The notes under the pieces were generated by a model. It ran no database searches. It was not told the DNA's origin and worked only from the letters and a program-made list of their open reading frames with translations. A DNA stretch of 64,000 nucleotides from assembly GCA_019637195.1 (NCBI GenBank), contig JAHBWA010000002.1, positions 62,001 through 126,000 on the forward strand. The letters run 5' to 3'. A program made the position numbers and the translations under genes. Of the stretch, positions 7,816 to 16,657 are shown in pieces. Every line of letters starts with the position of its first letter. Position 1 is the stretch's first letter. This DNA comes from Labilithrix sp. Lineage in GTDB: Bacteria > Myxococcota_A > Polyangia > Polyangiales > Polyangiaceae.

Positions 7816-8988
7816 ATGGTCATGCCGCAACAGCGACGCGCGCCCACCGCGCGCCAATCGCCCCAGGCGAGCGCCGCGCGCGTGAGCGTCTGCCACGTCC
7901 TCTCGTCGTTCGGGCTCGGGGGCATGGAGCGCGTCGCGCTCGATCTCGCGGCGGGACTCGAGGAGCGCGGCGGCAGGGCGATCGTCGTCGCGCTCGGTCC
8001 CGAGGGGCCGATCGCGCGGGAGCTCCGGAGCGCCGGGATCGCCACCCACGCGCTCGAGCGGCGCCGACGCGGCTACGACCTCGGCCTCGTGATGCGCCTC
8101 CGCCGCCTCTTGCGCGCCGAGCGCATCGACGTGGTCCACACGCACAACCCGCACGCGCTGCTCTACGGCGCGGTCGCCGGAGAGCTCGCGGGCTGCGGCG
8201 TCGTCCACACCAAGCACGGGAAGAACCCGAGCAGCGCGGCAGAGCTCCGGTTCCGCCGTCAGGTCGGCCGCCTCGTGGACTGCTACGTCGCCGTCTCGAA
8301 CGCGACCGCGGTCGTCGCCCTGGAGAAGCGCGAGACCGACGCGGCGCGCCTGCGCGTGATCCCGAACGGCATCGACCTCCGCAGGTTCGCCGCCAGCTCC
8401 GGCGAGCGGAGCCGCCTCCGCGCCGCGCTCGGCGTGCCCGACGACGCGTTCGTGTTCGGCACCGTCGGGCGGCTGGTCCCGGAGAAGGACCAAGCGACGC
8501 TCATCCGCGCGGCCGCGCCGCTGCTCGGAGAGCGCTGTCGCCTGCTGCTCGCCGGGGACGGGCCCGAGGCGCAGGCGCTGCGTGCCGTCGCGGACGGGGC
8601 GCCGAACGGCGGCTTCGTGCACTTCCTCGGCGCGCGCTCCGACGTGCCCGCGGTGCTCGCCGCGATGGACGCCTTCGTCCTCTCGTCCGAGACCGAAGGC
8701 CTGCCGCTGGCGCTCCTCGAGGCGATGGCGGCGGGGCTCCCGATCCTCTCCACGCCCGTCGGGGGCATCGCCGAGGTCGTCCAGCCGCACGTCTCCGGGC
8801 GCCTCTTCCCGGTCGGCGACGTGGGCGCGCTCCGCCGCGAGCTCGAAGCGCTGCGATCGCGCCCGGACGAGGCGCGGCGGCTCGGCGCGGAGGGCCGCGC
8901 GTTCGCCCACGCGATCTACTCGCGTGACGCCGCCGTCGATCGCTACCTCACCGCCTACGCGACCGCGATGGACGCGCGCCGCACGTAG
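7816..8988 (+). CDS. Glycosyltransferase family 4
   Basis: 390 residues with a GT-B fold. The N-terminal domain starts VCHVLSSFGLGGMERVALDL, typical of GT4 enzymes. The C-terminal nucleotide-sugar domain shows GTVGRLVPEKDQ, LLAGDGPE and the acidic loop SSETEGLPLALLEAMAAGLP, which contains the conserved EGLPLALLEAM (E-x7-E) motif. It should transfer a hexose from a nucleotide sugar to the growing repeat unit on the cytoplasmic face of the membrane. ATG codons at 7816 and 7822 are both usable. Convergent with the gene at 9018. Confidence 0.93.
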   Translation: MVMPQQRRAPTARQSPQASAARVSVCHVLSSFGLGGMERVALDLAAGLEERGGRAIVVALGPEGPIARELRSAGIATHALERRRRGYDLGLVMRLRRLLRAERIDVVHTHNPHALLYGAVAGELAGCGVVHTKHGKNPSSAAELRFRRQVGRLVDCYVAVSNATAVVALEKRETDAARLRVIPNGIDLRRFAASSGERSRLRAALGVPDDAFVFGTVGRLVPEKDQATLIRAAAPLLGERCRLLLAGDGPEAQALRAVADGAPNGGFVHFLGARSDVPAVLAAMDAFVLSSETEGLPLALLEAMAAGLPILSTPVGGIAEVVQPHVSGRLFPVGDVGALRRELEALRSRPDEARRLGAEGRAFAHAIYSRDAAVDRYLTAYATAMDARRT

Positions 8989-9017
8989 CGAGGTCGAGCC
9001 CCGCGCGCCGGGCCGGC

Positions 9018-10133
9018 TCAGCTCGAGGCGACGGGCGGCGGCGACAGGACGTGGTCGCGGTACGCGTTCGGATCGCCCGTCCGGCCCTGCATCGCCGCGA
9101 CGGCGATGTTGAACATCTCGCGCGCGGTGACGTAGTGGAGGACGAACCGCTCGCCGTCGTTGTAACGCGACGTCAGCGTCCGATGCAGCGCGTGCCCTCC
9201 GTCGCCGAGGAGCGACCGCGCCTCCGCGTCGGGCGCGCCGTGGGTGTGGAGCTTGATGAACACCCACTCCGGCCGCCCCGCGACGTGGACGTCCTGCCGG
9301 ACCCAGCTCCGGACGCGCGCGGGCGACGCCGGATCGTTTCCGCGGATCTCCGCGCCCTCGATGCGGATCGCGAGCTTCCCGGGCCGGCGTGTCAACGCCA
9401 GCGGCCCCTGGATCATCAAGAGGCGATCGTCGCGCACCTCTCCGACGCGAGCCGGCGCGCCCGACTCGTAGCAGCGCTTCGCGGAGAGATCGCCCGTCGG
9501 CCAATAGATCTGGTTGACGATGTTCGGCTGGCACTCGTCAGGCGCCGCCGGGAACGTGAAATCGGCGTAGCACCCGGTGCGGAAGAGCAGCGGGAGCTCC
9601 TCGTCGACGCCGCACCAGCGGCCGTCGCGGCGCGCGTTGGCGAGCGCCCAGTTGCCGTGGATGAACGCGTAGCGGAGGCGGCCGTCCGCGTCGCGCGAGA
9701 GGTGCCCGTGGCGCGCGAAGTTCGCGAGCGTCTCGGTGAGCTGCGCCTCGAGCGACGCGGTCGTGTCGCCGTCGTGGTGGAGATGAACCTCGACCTCGCC
9801 GAAGCCGCGGCGCACGAGGTCGGCGAGCGAGTCGAGGAAGCTCGGGTGGTACTGCTCGCCCGGAAAGAAGAACGAGTGCCGCGGCGGACGGCCGTCGGCG
9901 TCTCGGTACTCGCCCGCGAGCCGGGGATACCCCTCGTGCCACGCGCGGACGCGCTCGAGGCCGCGCTCGTGATCGGCGTCGTGCCAGAGGGGCTCGTAGT
10001 GATCGCAGACGGCCACGAGGAGGTGGCGCGGCCCCTCGAACCGGGGCTCGATCGCGCGCCGAGCGCGGCGCCGGATCCAGCCCGAGAGCCAGCGGTCGAG
10101 GTGCTTGTCCTTGATCTTTTGCAAGGCGCCCAT
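9018..10133 (-). CDS. Polysaccharide-deacetylase-like protein (DHYEPLW type)
   Basis: 371 residues from the ATG at 10133; an ATG at 10151 would add six. The first strand carries VAVCDHYEPLW where a NodB deacetylase has its TFDDG motif. Later segments are VEVHLHHDGDT, FIHGNWAL and FIKLHTHGAPD; the last resembles the HTHG metal-binding motif of carbohydrate esterase family 4. Conserved D and H residues therefore suggest a metal-dependent hydrolase or deacetylase, though the match is distant. No signal peptide is visible, so it would work in the cytoplasm. Divergent from the polymerase gene (33 bp apart). Could instead be a different hydrolase on the same TIM-like barrel. Confidence 0.65.
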   Translation of the reverse strand: MGALQKIKDKHLDRWLSGWIRRRARRAIEPRFEGPRHLLVAVCDHYEPLWHDADHERGLERVRAWHEGYPRLAGEYRDADGRPPRHSFFFPGEQYHPSFLDSLADLVRRGFGEVEVHLHHDGDTTASLEAQLTETLANFARHGHLSRDADGRLRYAFIHGNWALANARRDGRWCGVDEELPLLFRTGCYADFTFPAAPDECQPNIVNQIYWPTGDLSAKRCYESGAPARVGEVRDDRLLMIQGPLALTRRPGKLAIRIEGAEIRGNDPASPARVRSWVRQDVHVAGRPEWVFIKLHTHGAPDAEARSLLGDGGHALHRTLTSRYNDGERFVLHYVTAREMFNIAVAAMQGRTGDPNAYRDHVLSPPPVASS

Positions 10134-10165
10134 GGAGTTTTGGGGCAGCATAGCAGAGGAATCTC

Positions 10166-11551
10166 GTGGCTTTCTTCGCGACGCTGGTGCTGGTCGTCCT
10201 GTCGATCATTCGACCCGCCGAGATCTGGCCGTTCCTCGAGCCGCTCCACCTCCTCGACCTCTGCATCCTGCTCGCGCTCGTCGGCATCACGTTCGACGTC
10301 TCGACCGGCAAGGAGAAGAACCTCGGCTCGCCGCAGCTCGTCTTCCTCCTCGCGTTCATCCTCACGTCGTACACGTCGTCGATAAAGGCGGTCGGCTTCG
10401 AAGGCTTCAAGATGGCGACGCTGAGGACGGTGATCTCCGCCTTCTTCATGCTGATCGTCATGTACGGGACGCGCACGCTCGAGCGCCTCCGCGCGCTGAT
10501 CGTCCTGTTGGTCGCGATGTGCGTCTTCGTGTCGGCGGTGGCGGTCCACCTGGGCTCGAAGACCCCGACGTGCATCGAGCTCCCGCCCGACGCCGAGGAC
10601 ATCGGCTCGGTCGACAACGACGACGTCCACTCGGACGGCCGCGAGTGCGAGACCCCGAGCGAGTGCTACCGGAACGGGGGCCGCGGCGACGTCGAGTACG
10701 CCTGCGAGGCCGAGGGCCTCTTCAAGACGGTGACGATCGTGCGCCGCGTCCGATGGCGCGGGCAGCTCGCCGATCCGAACGAGCTCTCCGTCTACATCGG
10801 CGCCTGCATCCCGTTCATGCTCATGCTGATCGGGACCAAGCGTCGCTGGCTGAAGGCGCCCGTCGCGCTCGCGGCCATCGGGCTCGGCCTCTGGGCGATC
10901 ATCCTCTCGAAGTCGCGCGGCGGCCAGCTCGTGACCGCGGCGGTCTTCGCGCCCTACTTCCTCGCCCGCTACCGCTGGAAGGGCCTCATCGTCGGCGTCC
11001 TCGCGGCGGCGCCGATGTTCTTCCTCGGCGGGCGCGAGGACTCGGAGGGCTCCGCCGAAGAGCGCACCGAGCTCCTCTACAACGGCGTCACCTACGTCGC
11101 CCACCACCCGTTCTTCGGCATGGGCCTCGAGCAGTTCGCGGAGATGGAGGGCCACACCGCGCACAACTCGTACCTGCTCGCCGCCGCGGAGATGGGGATG
11201 CCCGGCTTCTACGCGTGGACGGGCCTCATGTGGGCGTCGATCAAGATCCCCCTCACCGTCGCGAGGCGCCCTCTGGGGACATTCGAGCCCGGGCTCCGCG
11301 AGCTGTCGACCGCGCTCGTCGTCTCGTTCATCGGGATGAGCGTCGGGATCTTCTTCCTCTCGTTCACGTTCAAGCAGCTGCTCTTGGTGTGGCTCGGGAT
11401 GAGCGGCGCCGTCTACGGGATCGCGCGCAAGCAGGACCCCGCGTTCACCGTGAAGCTCGAGCGGAGAGACCTCGTCGGCCTCTTCGTCTTCGACGTGCTC
11501 ATCCTCGTCGCGATCTACGTCTACACGCGCTTCAAGGCGGGCGGCGGCTGA
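10166..11551 (+). CDS. O-antigen polymerase/ligase (Wzy/WaaL-like)
   Basis: A 461-residue polytopic membrane protein beginning at GTG 10166. Hydrophobic segments dominate residues 1-130 and 210-450. Between them is a large periplasmic loop rich in Asp, Glu and Cys (about 134-190). After it comes RWRGQLADPNELSVYIG, then the Wzy_C-type segment with ILSKSRGGQLVT and later HPFFGMGLEQF and GHTAHNSYLLAAAEMG, the H-x-x-x-HN-S pattern of O-antigen ligases. It should join repeat units or transfer glycan on the periplasmic side. The same overall form is seen in the O-glycosylation ligases of exosortase-A loci. Convergent with the next gene: its stop is adjacent (11551/11552). Confidence 0.88.
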   Translation: MAFFATLVLVVLSIIRPAEIWPFLEPLHLLDLCILLALVGITFDVSTGKEKNLGSPQLVFLLAFILTSYTSSIKAVGFEGFKMATLRTVISAFFMLIVMYGTRTLERLRALIVLLVAMCVFVSAVAVHLGSKTPTCIELPPDAEDIGSVDNDDVHSDGRECETPSECYRNGGRGDVEYACEAEGLFKTVTIVRRVRWRGQLADPNELSVYIGACIPFMLMLIGTKRRWLKAPVALAAIGLGLWAIILSKSRGGQLVTAAVFAPYFLARYRWKGLIVGVLAAAPMFFLGGREDSEGSAEERTELLYNGVTYVAHHPFFGMGLEQFAEMEGHTAHNSYLLAAAEMGMPGFYAWTGLMWASIKIPLTVARRPLGTFEPGLRELSTALVVSFIGMSVGIFFLSFTFKQLLLVWLGMSGAVYGIARKQDPAFTVKLERRDLVGLFVFDVLILVAIYVYTRFKAGGG

Positions 11552-12751
11552 TCAGGCGGTCGCCCCGCGCGAGCGCTTCCGCTCCTTGACGCGGAGGACG
11601 ACGTCGCCGAGCTCTTCGACCTTCTTCTCCCAGGTCTCGAGCTTCATCGCCTCGGAGCGGCGCGCCCGCGCCTCGGGGGAGTCGTCGCGGAGCGCCCGCA
11701 CGACGGCCTCGTAGAACGCCTCCTTCGTCGGCGCGACGTAGCAGGCGTTCGCGAGCGGGCCGCGGTCGATCTCGGCGTACTCGATGACCGCCGGCATCGG
11801 GCTCGAGACGCACGGCAGCCCAGCGGAGAAGTACTCGCGCAGCTTGATCGGGTTGACGTTGCGGGTGAGCTCGTTCACCTCGAACGGGATGAGCGCGACG
11901 TCGAAGCCCTTGCAGTACTCGGGGAGCGACGCGTAGGGCTTGCGGCCGAGGACGTGGACGTTCGGGTATTTGTCGAGCCGCGAGAGATCGACCTTCGACT
12001 TTCCGATCAGCACGATCGACCAGTCCGCGCGGCGCTCCGCGAGGTGCGCGATCGTGTCGAGATCGACCCAGTCCTCGATGAGCCCGATGAAGCCGAGGAT
12101 CGGCCGCGGGAGCTCCGCGATCTCCTTCGCGACCTCGGTCGCCGGATCGAGCGCGCGCGCGAAGTGGGCCTGGTCGACGCCGTGGAGCGCGAGGTGGGTC
12201 TCGGGGTTGTGGAGGCGCTTGCGCTCGAGCAGGGGCTTCGAGGTCGTGAAGACGACGTCCGCGCGCTGGAGGAGATCCTTCTCCATGTCGACGATCTGCC
12301 GGCCGACGGCGGTGAAATGGGAGAACTCGTCGGTGACGTAATAGACGGAGAGCGACTCGCCGAGGCGCCCGACGTAGGGCGCGGCCGTCGGGAGGAACGT
12401 CCAGAGCTGGAAGTCGCTCATCCCTCGCGACCGGCGGAGGGCGCCGACGCTGGCTCGGAGGATCTGGTGGTTCACCTTCCCCGCGAGGCGGCTGTGGGGG
12501 AACGGCAGGACGATCGGCGTGTAGACGTCGAGCCGCGCGTCGACGCGCTGCGGGCCCCTCGCGAAGCTCTTGAGCTTCCGGACGATCTTGGAGACGTCGC
12601 CCTTGTCCGTGAAGCTCGGCTGGCGCGTCGCGATCGAGTTCAGCCACACGACGCCGTTGTCCTGCGCCAGGATCCGCATCACGTGATTGTTGCTCGTCGG
12701 GTCCTCGCTCCAGTCCTTCGCGAAGCAGACGATGTTCTCTCCACGCATCAT
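11552..12751 (-). CDS. Glycosyltransferase, GT4-like
   Basis: 399 residues from the ATG at 12751, chosen because GGAGG stands about seven bases upstream and an ATG pair follows. The longer open frame to 12787 has no ribosome site. The C-terminal half has the GT-B layout: RPILGFIGLIEDWVDL, WSIVLIGKS, VHVLGRKPYASLPEY, then VALIPFEVNELTRNVNPIKL and REYFSAGLPCVSS. The pattern fits UDP-sugar-using GT4-type transferases of EPS loci. It should add one sugar to the lipid-linked repeat. Downstream of, and on the same strand as, the flippase gene. Confidence 0.88.
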   Translation of the reverse strand: MMRGENIVCFAKDWSEDPTSNNHVMRILAQDNGVVWLNSIATRQPSFTDKGDVSKIVRKLKSFARGPQRVDARLDVYTPIVLPFPHSRLAGKVNHQILRASVGALRRSRGMSDFQLWTFLPTAAPYVGRLGESLSVYYVTDEFSHFTAVGRQIVDMEKDLLQRADVVFTTSKPLLERKRLHNPETHLALHGVDQAHFARALDPATEVAKEIAELPRPILGFIGLIEDWVDLDTIAHLAERRADWSIVLIGKSKVDLSRLDKYPNVHVLGRKPYASLPEYCKGFDVALIPFEVNELTRNVNPIKLREYFSAGLPCVSSPMPAVIEYAEIDRGPLANACYVAPTKEAFYEAVVRALRDDSPEARARRSEAMKLETWEKKVEELGDVVLRVKERKRSRGATA

Positions 12752-12802
12752 GCTCGATCCTCCAGCAAGCCCGCCCGCCCCGGTCACGTCGCGCGGATGG
12801 TA

Positions 12803-14353
12803 TCAGGTCTCGTCGGGGGCAGACCGCCGCCGGCGCTTCTCGAGACGCTCGCGCAGCTCGGCGCGCGCCTCCGGGATGAACACGAGGGCGAGGACCGTGA
12901 AGACGAGCACGCACAGGCTCCCGAGCAGGATGAAGCGGCCGTACGTCGGGATCGGAACGAAGGTGAGCCCCCCGACGGCGACGAGGAACGCGAGCCCCAG
13001 GAGCACGGCGCGCGCGTTCATCCGGACGTAGTCGCCCGGCGTCACGCCGATCTCCTTCTTCAGCAGCCAGGGGAACGCGACGCCGTGGAAGATGACGAGC
13101 GGGATCGCGGTGCCGAGGGTGACGCCGAAGATGCCGAGCGGCTTGATGAGGACCACGCTGAGGACGAGGTTCAGGAGCGCCTCACAGGTCGTCAGGAACG
13201 TCAGCCCGCGCAGCTTCCCGCGCCCGATGAGGAGGCTCGTGCTCGGACCGGCCAGCACGCCGATGTAGTACGCCGGCAGCATGATGAGCAGGATCTTCCC
13301 GCTGGTCTCGACCCACGGCTTCTTCAGCCAGAGGAAGAGGAACTGCGGTCCGATGACGCCGATCGTCACGAGGACGAGCGAGGCGACGAGCCCGGTGACG
13401 AGATTCGCCTTCCGGAGGAGCTTGATGAGCCCCTGCTTGTCGCCTGTCTCCGAGAGGCCGGAGAACCGCGGCATCAACACGGAGCCGATCACGCCGATCG
13501 CCGTGTACGCGATGCTGCCGAGGCGCGTCCCGACGCCGAAGATCGAGATGTCGAGCGGGCTCTCGGGCATGAAGTAGCCGATCACCGCGGCGTCGAGCTG
13601 GAACCGGACGACCTCCGAGACCGTGATGATCGTGATCGCGATCCCCATCCCGGCGAGCTTGCGCCCCATCGCGCGCTCGGCCCGAAACGGGTTCATCGAG
13701 CGCGACGGCGGCACCAGCGTCAGCGCCGCGGCCGCGACGAGGACCGTGCGGATCCCGGCCTCGGCGAGCGTCAGGATCGCGAGGAGCCCGTACGTCAGGG
13801 TGCGCGTGTACGCGAAGTAGAGGACGAGCCCGAGCTTGAAGATCGCGTAGGAGACGATCTCGATGGCGTCGTGGACGAAGTGCAGCGACCTCATCCGGAT
13901 CGTCGCCGAGAACGAGCGGAAGGTGAGATCGAGGGCGATCGCCCCGCCGAGCGTCAGGATCGCGACCGTCTCGCCGGCCGCGACGTTGGGGTAGAGCCGC
14001 GGCACGGTCCACGCCATCGCGAGCGTCCCGGCGAGCGCGATGAGCCCGAGGACGCCGAAGACGGCCGCCGACGTGTCGAGCACCCGCGCGAGGTCCTTCC
14101 AGTCGCCGCGCTCGTGCGCGCCCGCCCCGAACTTCACCGTCCCGGCCGACGTCCCCAGATCGAGGAAGCGCATGTAGCTGATGAGCGAGTTGATGAGGAG
14201 CCAGCCGCCGTACGCCGCGTCGCCGAGGCCGTGGAGGATCGCCGGCGTCACGATGAACGAGCCGGCCATCACGATGGCCGTGTTCGTCTGCGAGACGACG
14301 ACGTTGAGCACCGTCGTCAGGCGCGACCTGGACTTGTCGGGCGCCGCGGACAC
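12803..14353 (-). CDS. Wzx-like polysaccharide flippase
   Basis: 516 residues starting at GTG 14353, only 2 bp after the stop of the deacetylase gene. The protein is almost wholly hydrophobic, with about 12-14 membrane segments. It has the polysaccharide_synt/MATE-like layout: an N-terminal LNVVVSQTNTAIVMAGSFIV, repeated paired helices and a basic C-tail. It should flip undecaprenyl-linked repeat units to the periplasm for the Wzy-like polymerase. Charged residues within the first membrane half (RFLDLG, KFGAGAHERGDWKD) are typical. A longer in-frame reading through the deacetylase gene is only a shadow. Confidence 0.9.
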   Translation of the reverse strand: MSAAPDKSRSRLTTVLNVVVSQTNTAIVMAGSFIVTPAILHGLGDAAYGGWLLINSLISYMRFLDLGTSAGTVKFGAGAHERGDWKDLARVLDTSAAVFGVLGLIALAGTLAMAWTVPRLYPNVAAGETVAILTLGGAIALDLTFRSFSATIRMRSLHFVHDAIEIVSYAIFKLGLVLYFAYTRTLTYGLLAILTLAEAGIRTVLVAAAALTLVPPSRSMNPFRAERAMGRKLAGMGIAITIITVSEVVRFQLDAAVIGYFMPESPLDISIFGVGTRLGSIAYTAIGVIGSVLMPRFSGLSETGDKQGLIKLLRKANLVTGLVASLVLVTIGVIGPQFLFLWLKKPWVETSGKILLIMLPAYYIGVLAGPSTSLLIGRGKLRGLTFLTTCEALLNLVLSVVLIKPLGIFGVTLGTAIPLVIFHGVAFPWLLKKEIGVTPGDYVRMNARAVLLGLAFLVAVGGLTFVPIPTYGRFILLGSLCVLVFTVLALVFIPEARAELRERLEKRRRRSAPDET

Positions 14354-14355
14354 GC

Positions 14356-15396
14356 TCAGAGCACCGGGAGCGCGAGCGGCAGCTTCGCCTCGACCCGCTT
14401 GTACGCCTGTTCGAAGAGCCGCCTCGCCTTGTGACGGCGCCGGCCGCGGGGCATCTCGACCTGGGCGGTCTCCTCGCGGGGCGCGCCCCCAGCGAGGCGC
14501 GCGGCGAGCGCGCCGACGGTCTCGACCTCGAAGTCGCGCGCGTTGTCGCGCAGGAACTCCGCGAGGCCGCGGAGGCGGAGCAGGTTCACGCTGTTGACGC
14601 GCCCCCGCCGCCCTTCGACCGAGTCGATGTGGCAGAGCTCGAAGGAGTGCGTCACCAGCGTGACCTCGCGGATACCGAGGCGCCGCGCCTCGCGGAGGTA
14701 GCTCTTCATCTCGCCGAGCGAGACCGCCGTGATCTGGAGGTGCCGGTAGCCGCCTCGCGCCTCGACGAAATTGCTGATCGGCAGCTCGTAGACGCCGGCC
14801 TCGGCGAGGAAGAGCCCCGGCGCGCTCTCGGCGAAGCGCATCTTGCACGTCTTGCCGAAGTAGCACGGGTTGTAGTTGCTGCTGACGACGAGCCCGACGT
14901 CCGCCATCGCCGACCAGGTCTCGTTGTTCGCGCCGTAGTGCCCCGCTCGATAGGCGAGGAGCTCGGCGCGCGGCACGCCGCTCGCGACGAGGAGGTCGAG
15001 CCCCTCGGCGAGCAGCTTCGCCTGCTCGCCGCGCGGGTAGTCCGCGATGCTGTCCTTCGCCGGCGCCTCGCCGAGCGTCCGGTAGCGCGCGCGCCGCTGG
15101 ACCGGGTGGGTGTGCAGCTGCACGTCGTGACCGCGCGCGCGGATCTCGCCGCAGACGTCGCGGAGACCGTCCAGGCCGAACGTGTGCGCGCCGAAGACCT
15201 CCGTGAAGAACGTCCCGCGGAGACCGCACCGCTCGAGCTCGGTCATCAGGAGGCCGACGCCGAGGTCGCGCGACTGGTTCTCGAAGCGCCCCCAGACGCG
15301 GAGGTCGTAGCCCTGCGCCGGCACCAGCCTCCCACCGACGACGCGCTCCTCGGCGCCCTCGACGTCGACGGTCAGGTAGACTCGGGTCCGCGACAT
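14356..15396 (-). CDS. Polysaccharide deacetylase-like protein (NodB fold)
   Basis: 346 residues beginning MSRTRVYLTVDVEG; TVDVEG corresponds to the first metal-binding motif of carbohydrate esterase family 4, and QLHTHPVQRR holds the H-x-x-x-H-like pair. A later YRAGHYGANNETW segment matches the RxP/RxG motif region. No signal peptide, so likely cytoplasmic, perhaps acting on lipid-linked precursors. Last 30 residues are strongly basic. Its stop is 2 bp from the GTG of the flippase, so the two are translationally linked. N-acetyl sugars made via WecB, encoded immediately upstream, are a plausible substrate; that is inference. Confidence 0.8.
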   Translation of the reverse strand: MSRTRVYLTVDVEGAEERVVGGRLVPAQGYDLRVWGRFENQSRDLGVGLLMTELERCGLRGTFFTEVFGAHTFGLDGLRDVCGEIRARGHDVQLHTHPVQRRARYRTLGEAPAKDSIADYPRGEQAKLLAEGLDLLVASGVPRAELLAYRAGHYGANNETWSAMADVGLVVSSNYNPCYFGKTCKMRFAESAPGLFLAEAGVYELPISNFVEARGGYRHLQITAVSLGEMKSYLREARRLGIREVTLVTHSFELCHIDSVEGRRGRVNSVNLLRLRGLAEFLRDNARDFEVETVGALAARLAGGAPREETAQVEMPRGRRRHKARRLFEQAYKRVEAKLPLALPVL

Positions 15397-15403
15397 CGCC
15401 GGA

Positions 15404-16540
15404 TCACACCTTCGGCTGGAAGACGTCCGACAGCGACTGCGTGATCCGCTCGGCCGCCTTGCCGTCCCAGAAGCGCGGCGGCGCGGACAGCCGCTTCTCG
15501 CTCGACGCGGCCGCGAACGCGGCGAGGATCGCCTCGCGCTTCGTCCCGACGAGCCGGTTCGTGCCCTCGGTGACGGTCACGGGGCGCTCGGTGTTCTCAC
15601 GAAGCGTGATGCAAGGGACGCCGAGGACCGTCGTCTCCTCCTGGACCCCGCCCGAGTCGGTCAGCACGACCGACGCGCTGGCGGTGAGCTTCATGAAGTC
15701 CATGTAGCCGACGGGATCGGTGACGCACCATCGCTCGGGCGCGAACGTGAAGCCGCTCGCGCCGAGCTGCGCCCGGGTCCGCGGGTGCACCGGGAAGACG
15801 ATCGGAAGCTCGCGCGCGATCTGGTCGAGCGTCTCGAGGAGCGCGCGGAGGCCGGTGACGTCGTCGACGTTGCTCGGGCGGTGCAGCGTGACCAGCGCGT
15901 AGCGCCCGGACACGCCGAGCGTCTCGAGGATCGGCGACTTCATGGCCTCGTCCTTCGCGGCGAGGAGCGTGTCGATCATGACGTTGCCGACGAAGACGAC
16001 GCGCGACTCGGCGACGCCCTCCTTGCGGAGGTTCTCGATGCCCGCCGGGTCCGACACGTAGAGGAGATCGCTGATCGCGTCGGTCAGCTTCCGGTTCACC
16101 TCCTCCGGCATGTCGTCGTCGAAGCTCCGGAGGCCCGCCTCCACGTGGATCATCAGCGGGCGGCGCCGCACGCCGAAGCTCGACGTGAACGGCTGGGCGA
16201 GCTGGAACTTGGCGGTGACGAGCGCGCAGGCGATCGTCGAGTTGACGTCGCCCACGACGAGCACCGCCTCGGGCTGCTCCTGCTGGAGGACGCCCTCGAA
16301 GCGCCGCATGATCTCCGCGGTCTGGACGGCATGCGACCCGGAGCCGACCTCGAGCGAGATGTCGGGGCGCGGGATCCGCAGGTCCTCGAAGAAGATCTTC
16401 GAGAGCTTCGCGTCGTAGTGCTGGCCCGTATGGACGAGCTTCGGCGAAAAGAGCGGGCTCGCGCCGAGCGAGCGCAGGATGGGCCCGATCTTCATGAAGT
16501 TCGGGCGCGCGCCGGCGACGCAGAGGATCTTGTAGGGCAT
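15404..16540 (-). CDS. wecB: UDP-N-acetylglucosamine 2-epimerase (non-hydrolysing)
   Basis: 378 residues, matching WecB length (E. coli about 376). It interconverts UDP-GlcNAc and UDP-ManNAc. Signature stretches are ILCVAGARPNFMKIGPI at the N-terminus, LVHTGQHYDAKLSKIFFEDL, MIHVEAGLRSFD, VTLHRPSNVDD, and ASVVLTDSGGVQEETTVLG near the C-terminus; the catalytic acids and His in these are intact. The ATG at 16540 gives the standard N-terminus. It supplies UDP-ManNAc to the EPS repeat unit. Head of a run of minus-strand genes 15404-12803 (wecB, deacetylase, flippase, glycosyltransferase). Confidence 0.95.
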   Translation of the reverse strand: MPYKILCVAGARPNFMKIGPILRSLGASPLFSPKLVHTGQHYDAKLSKIFFEDLRIPRPDISLEVGSGSHAVQTAEIMRRFEGVLQQEQPEAVLVVGDVNSTIACALVTAKFQLAQPFTSSFGVRRRPLMIHVEAGLRSFDDDMPEEVNRKLTDAISDLLYVSDPAGIENLRKEGVAESRVVFVGNVMIDTLLAAKDEAMKSPILETLGVSGRYALVTLHRPSNVDDVTGLRALLETLDQIARELPIVFPVHPRTRAQLGASGFTFAPERWCVTDPVGYMDFMKLTASASVVLTDSGGVQEETTVLGVPCITLRENTERPVTVTEGTNRLVGTKREAILAAFAAASSEKRLSAPPRFWDGKAAERITQSLSDVFQPKV

Positions 16541-16657
16541 AGGTCTCGCCGAGAGGACGCGAGCTGCCCACGCGTGTGAAACGAGCTCGACGGCCTCGAG
16601 ATTCGTACGGTGTTGCGCTGCGGCCGTCAACCGGAGGCGCGCCGCGCCGCGGCCCCG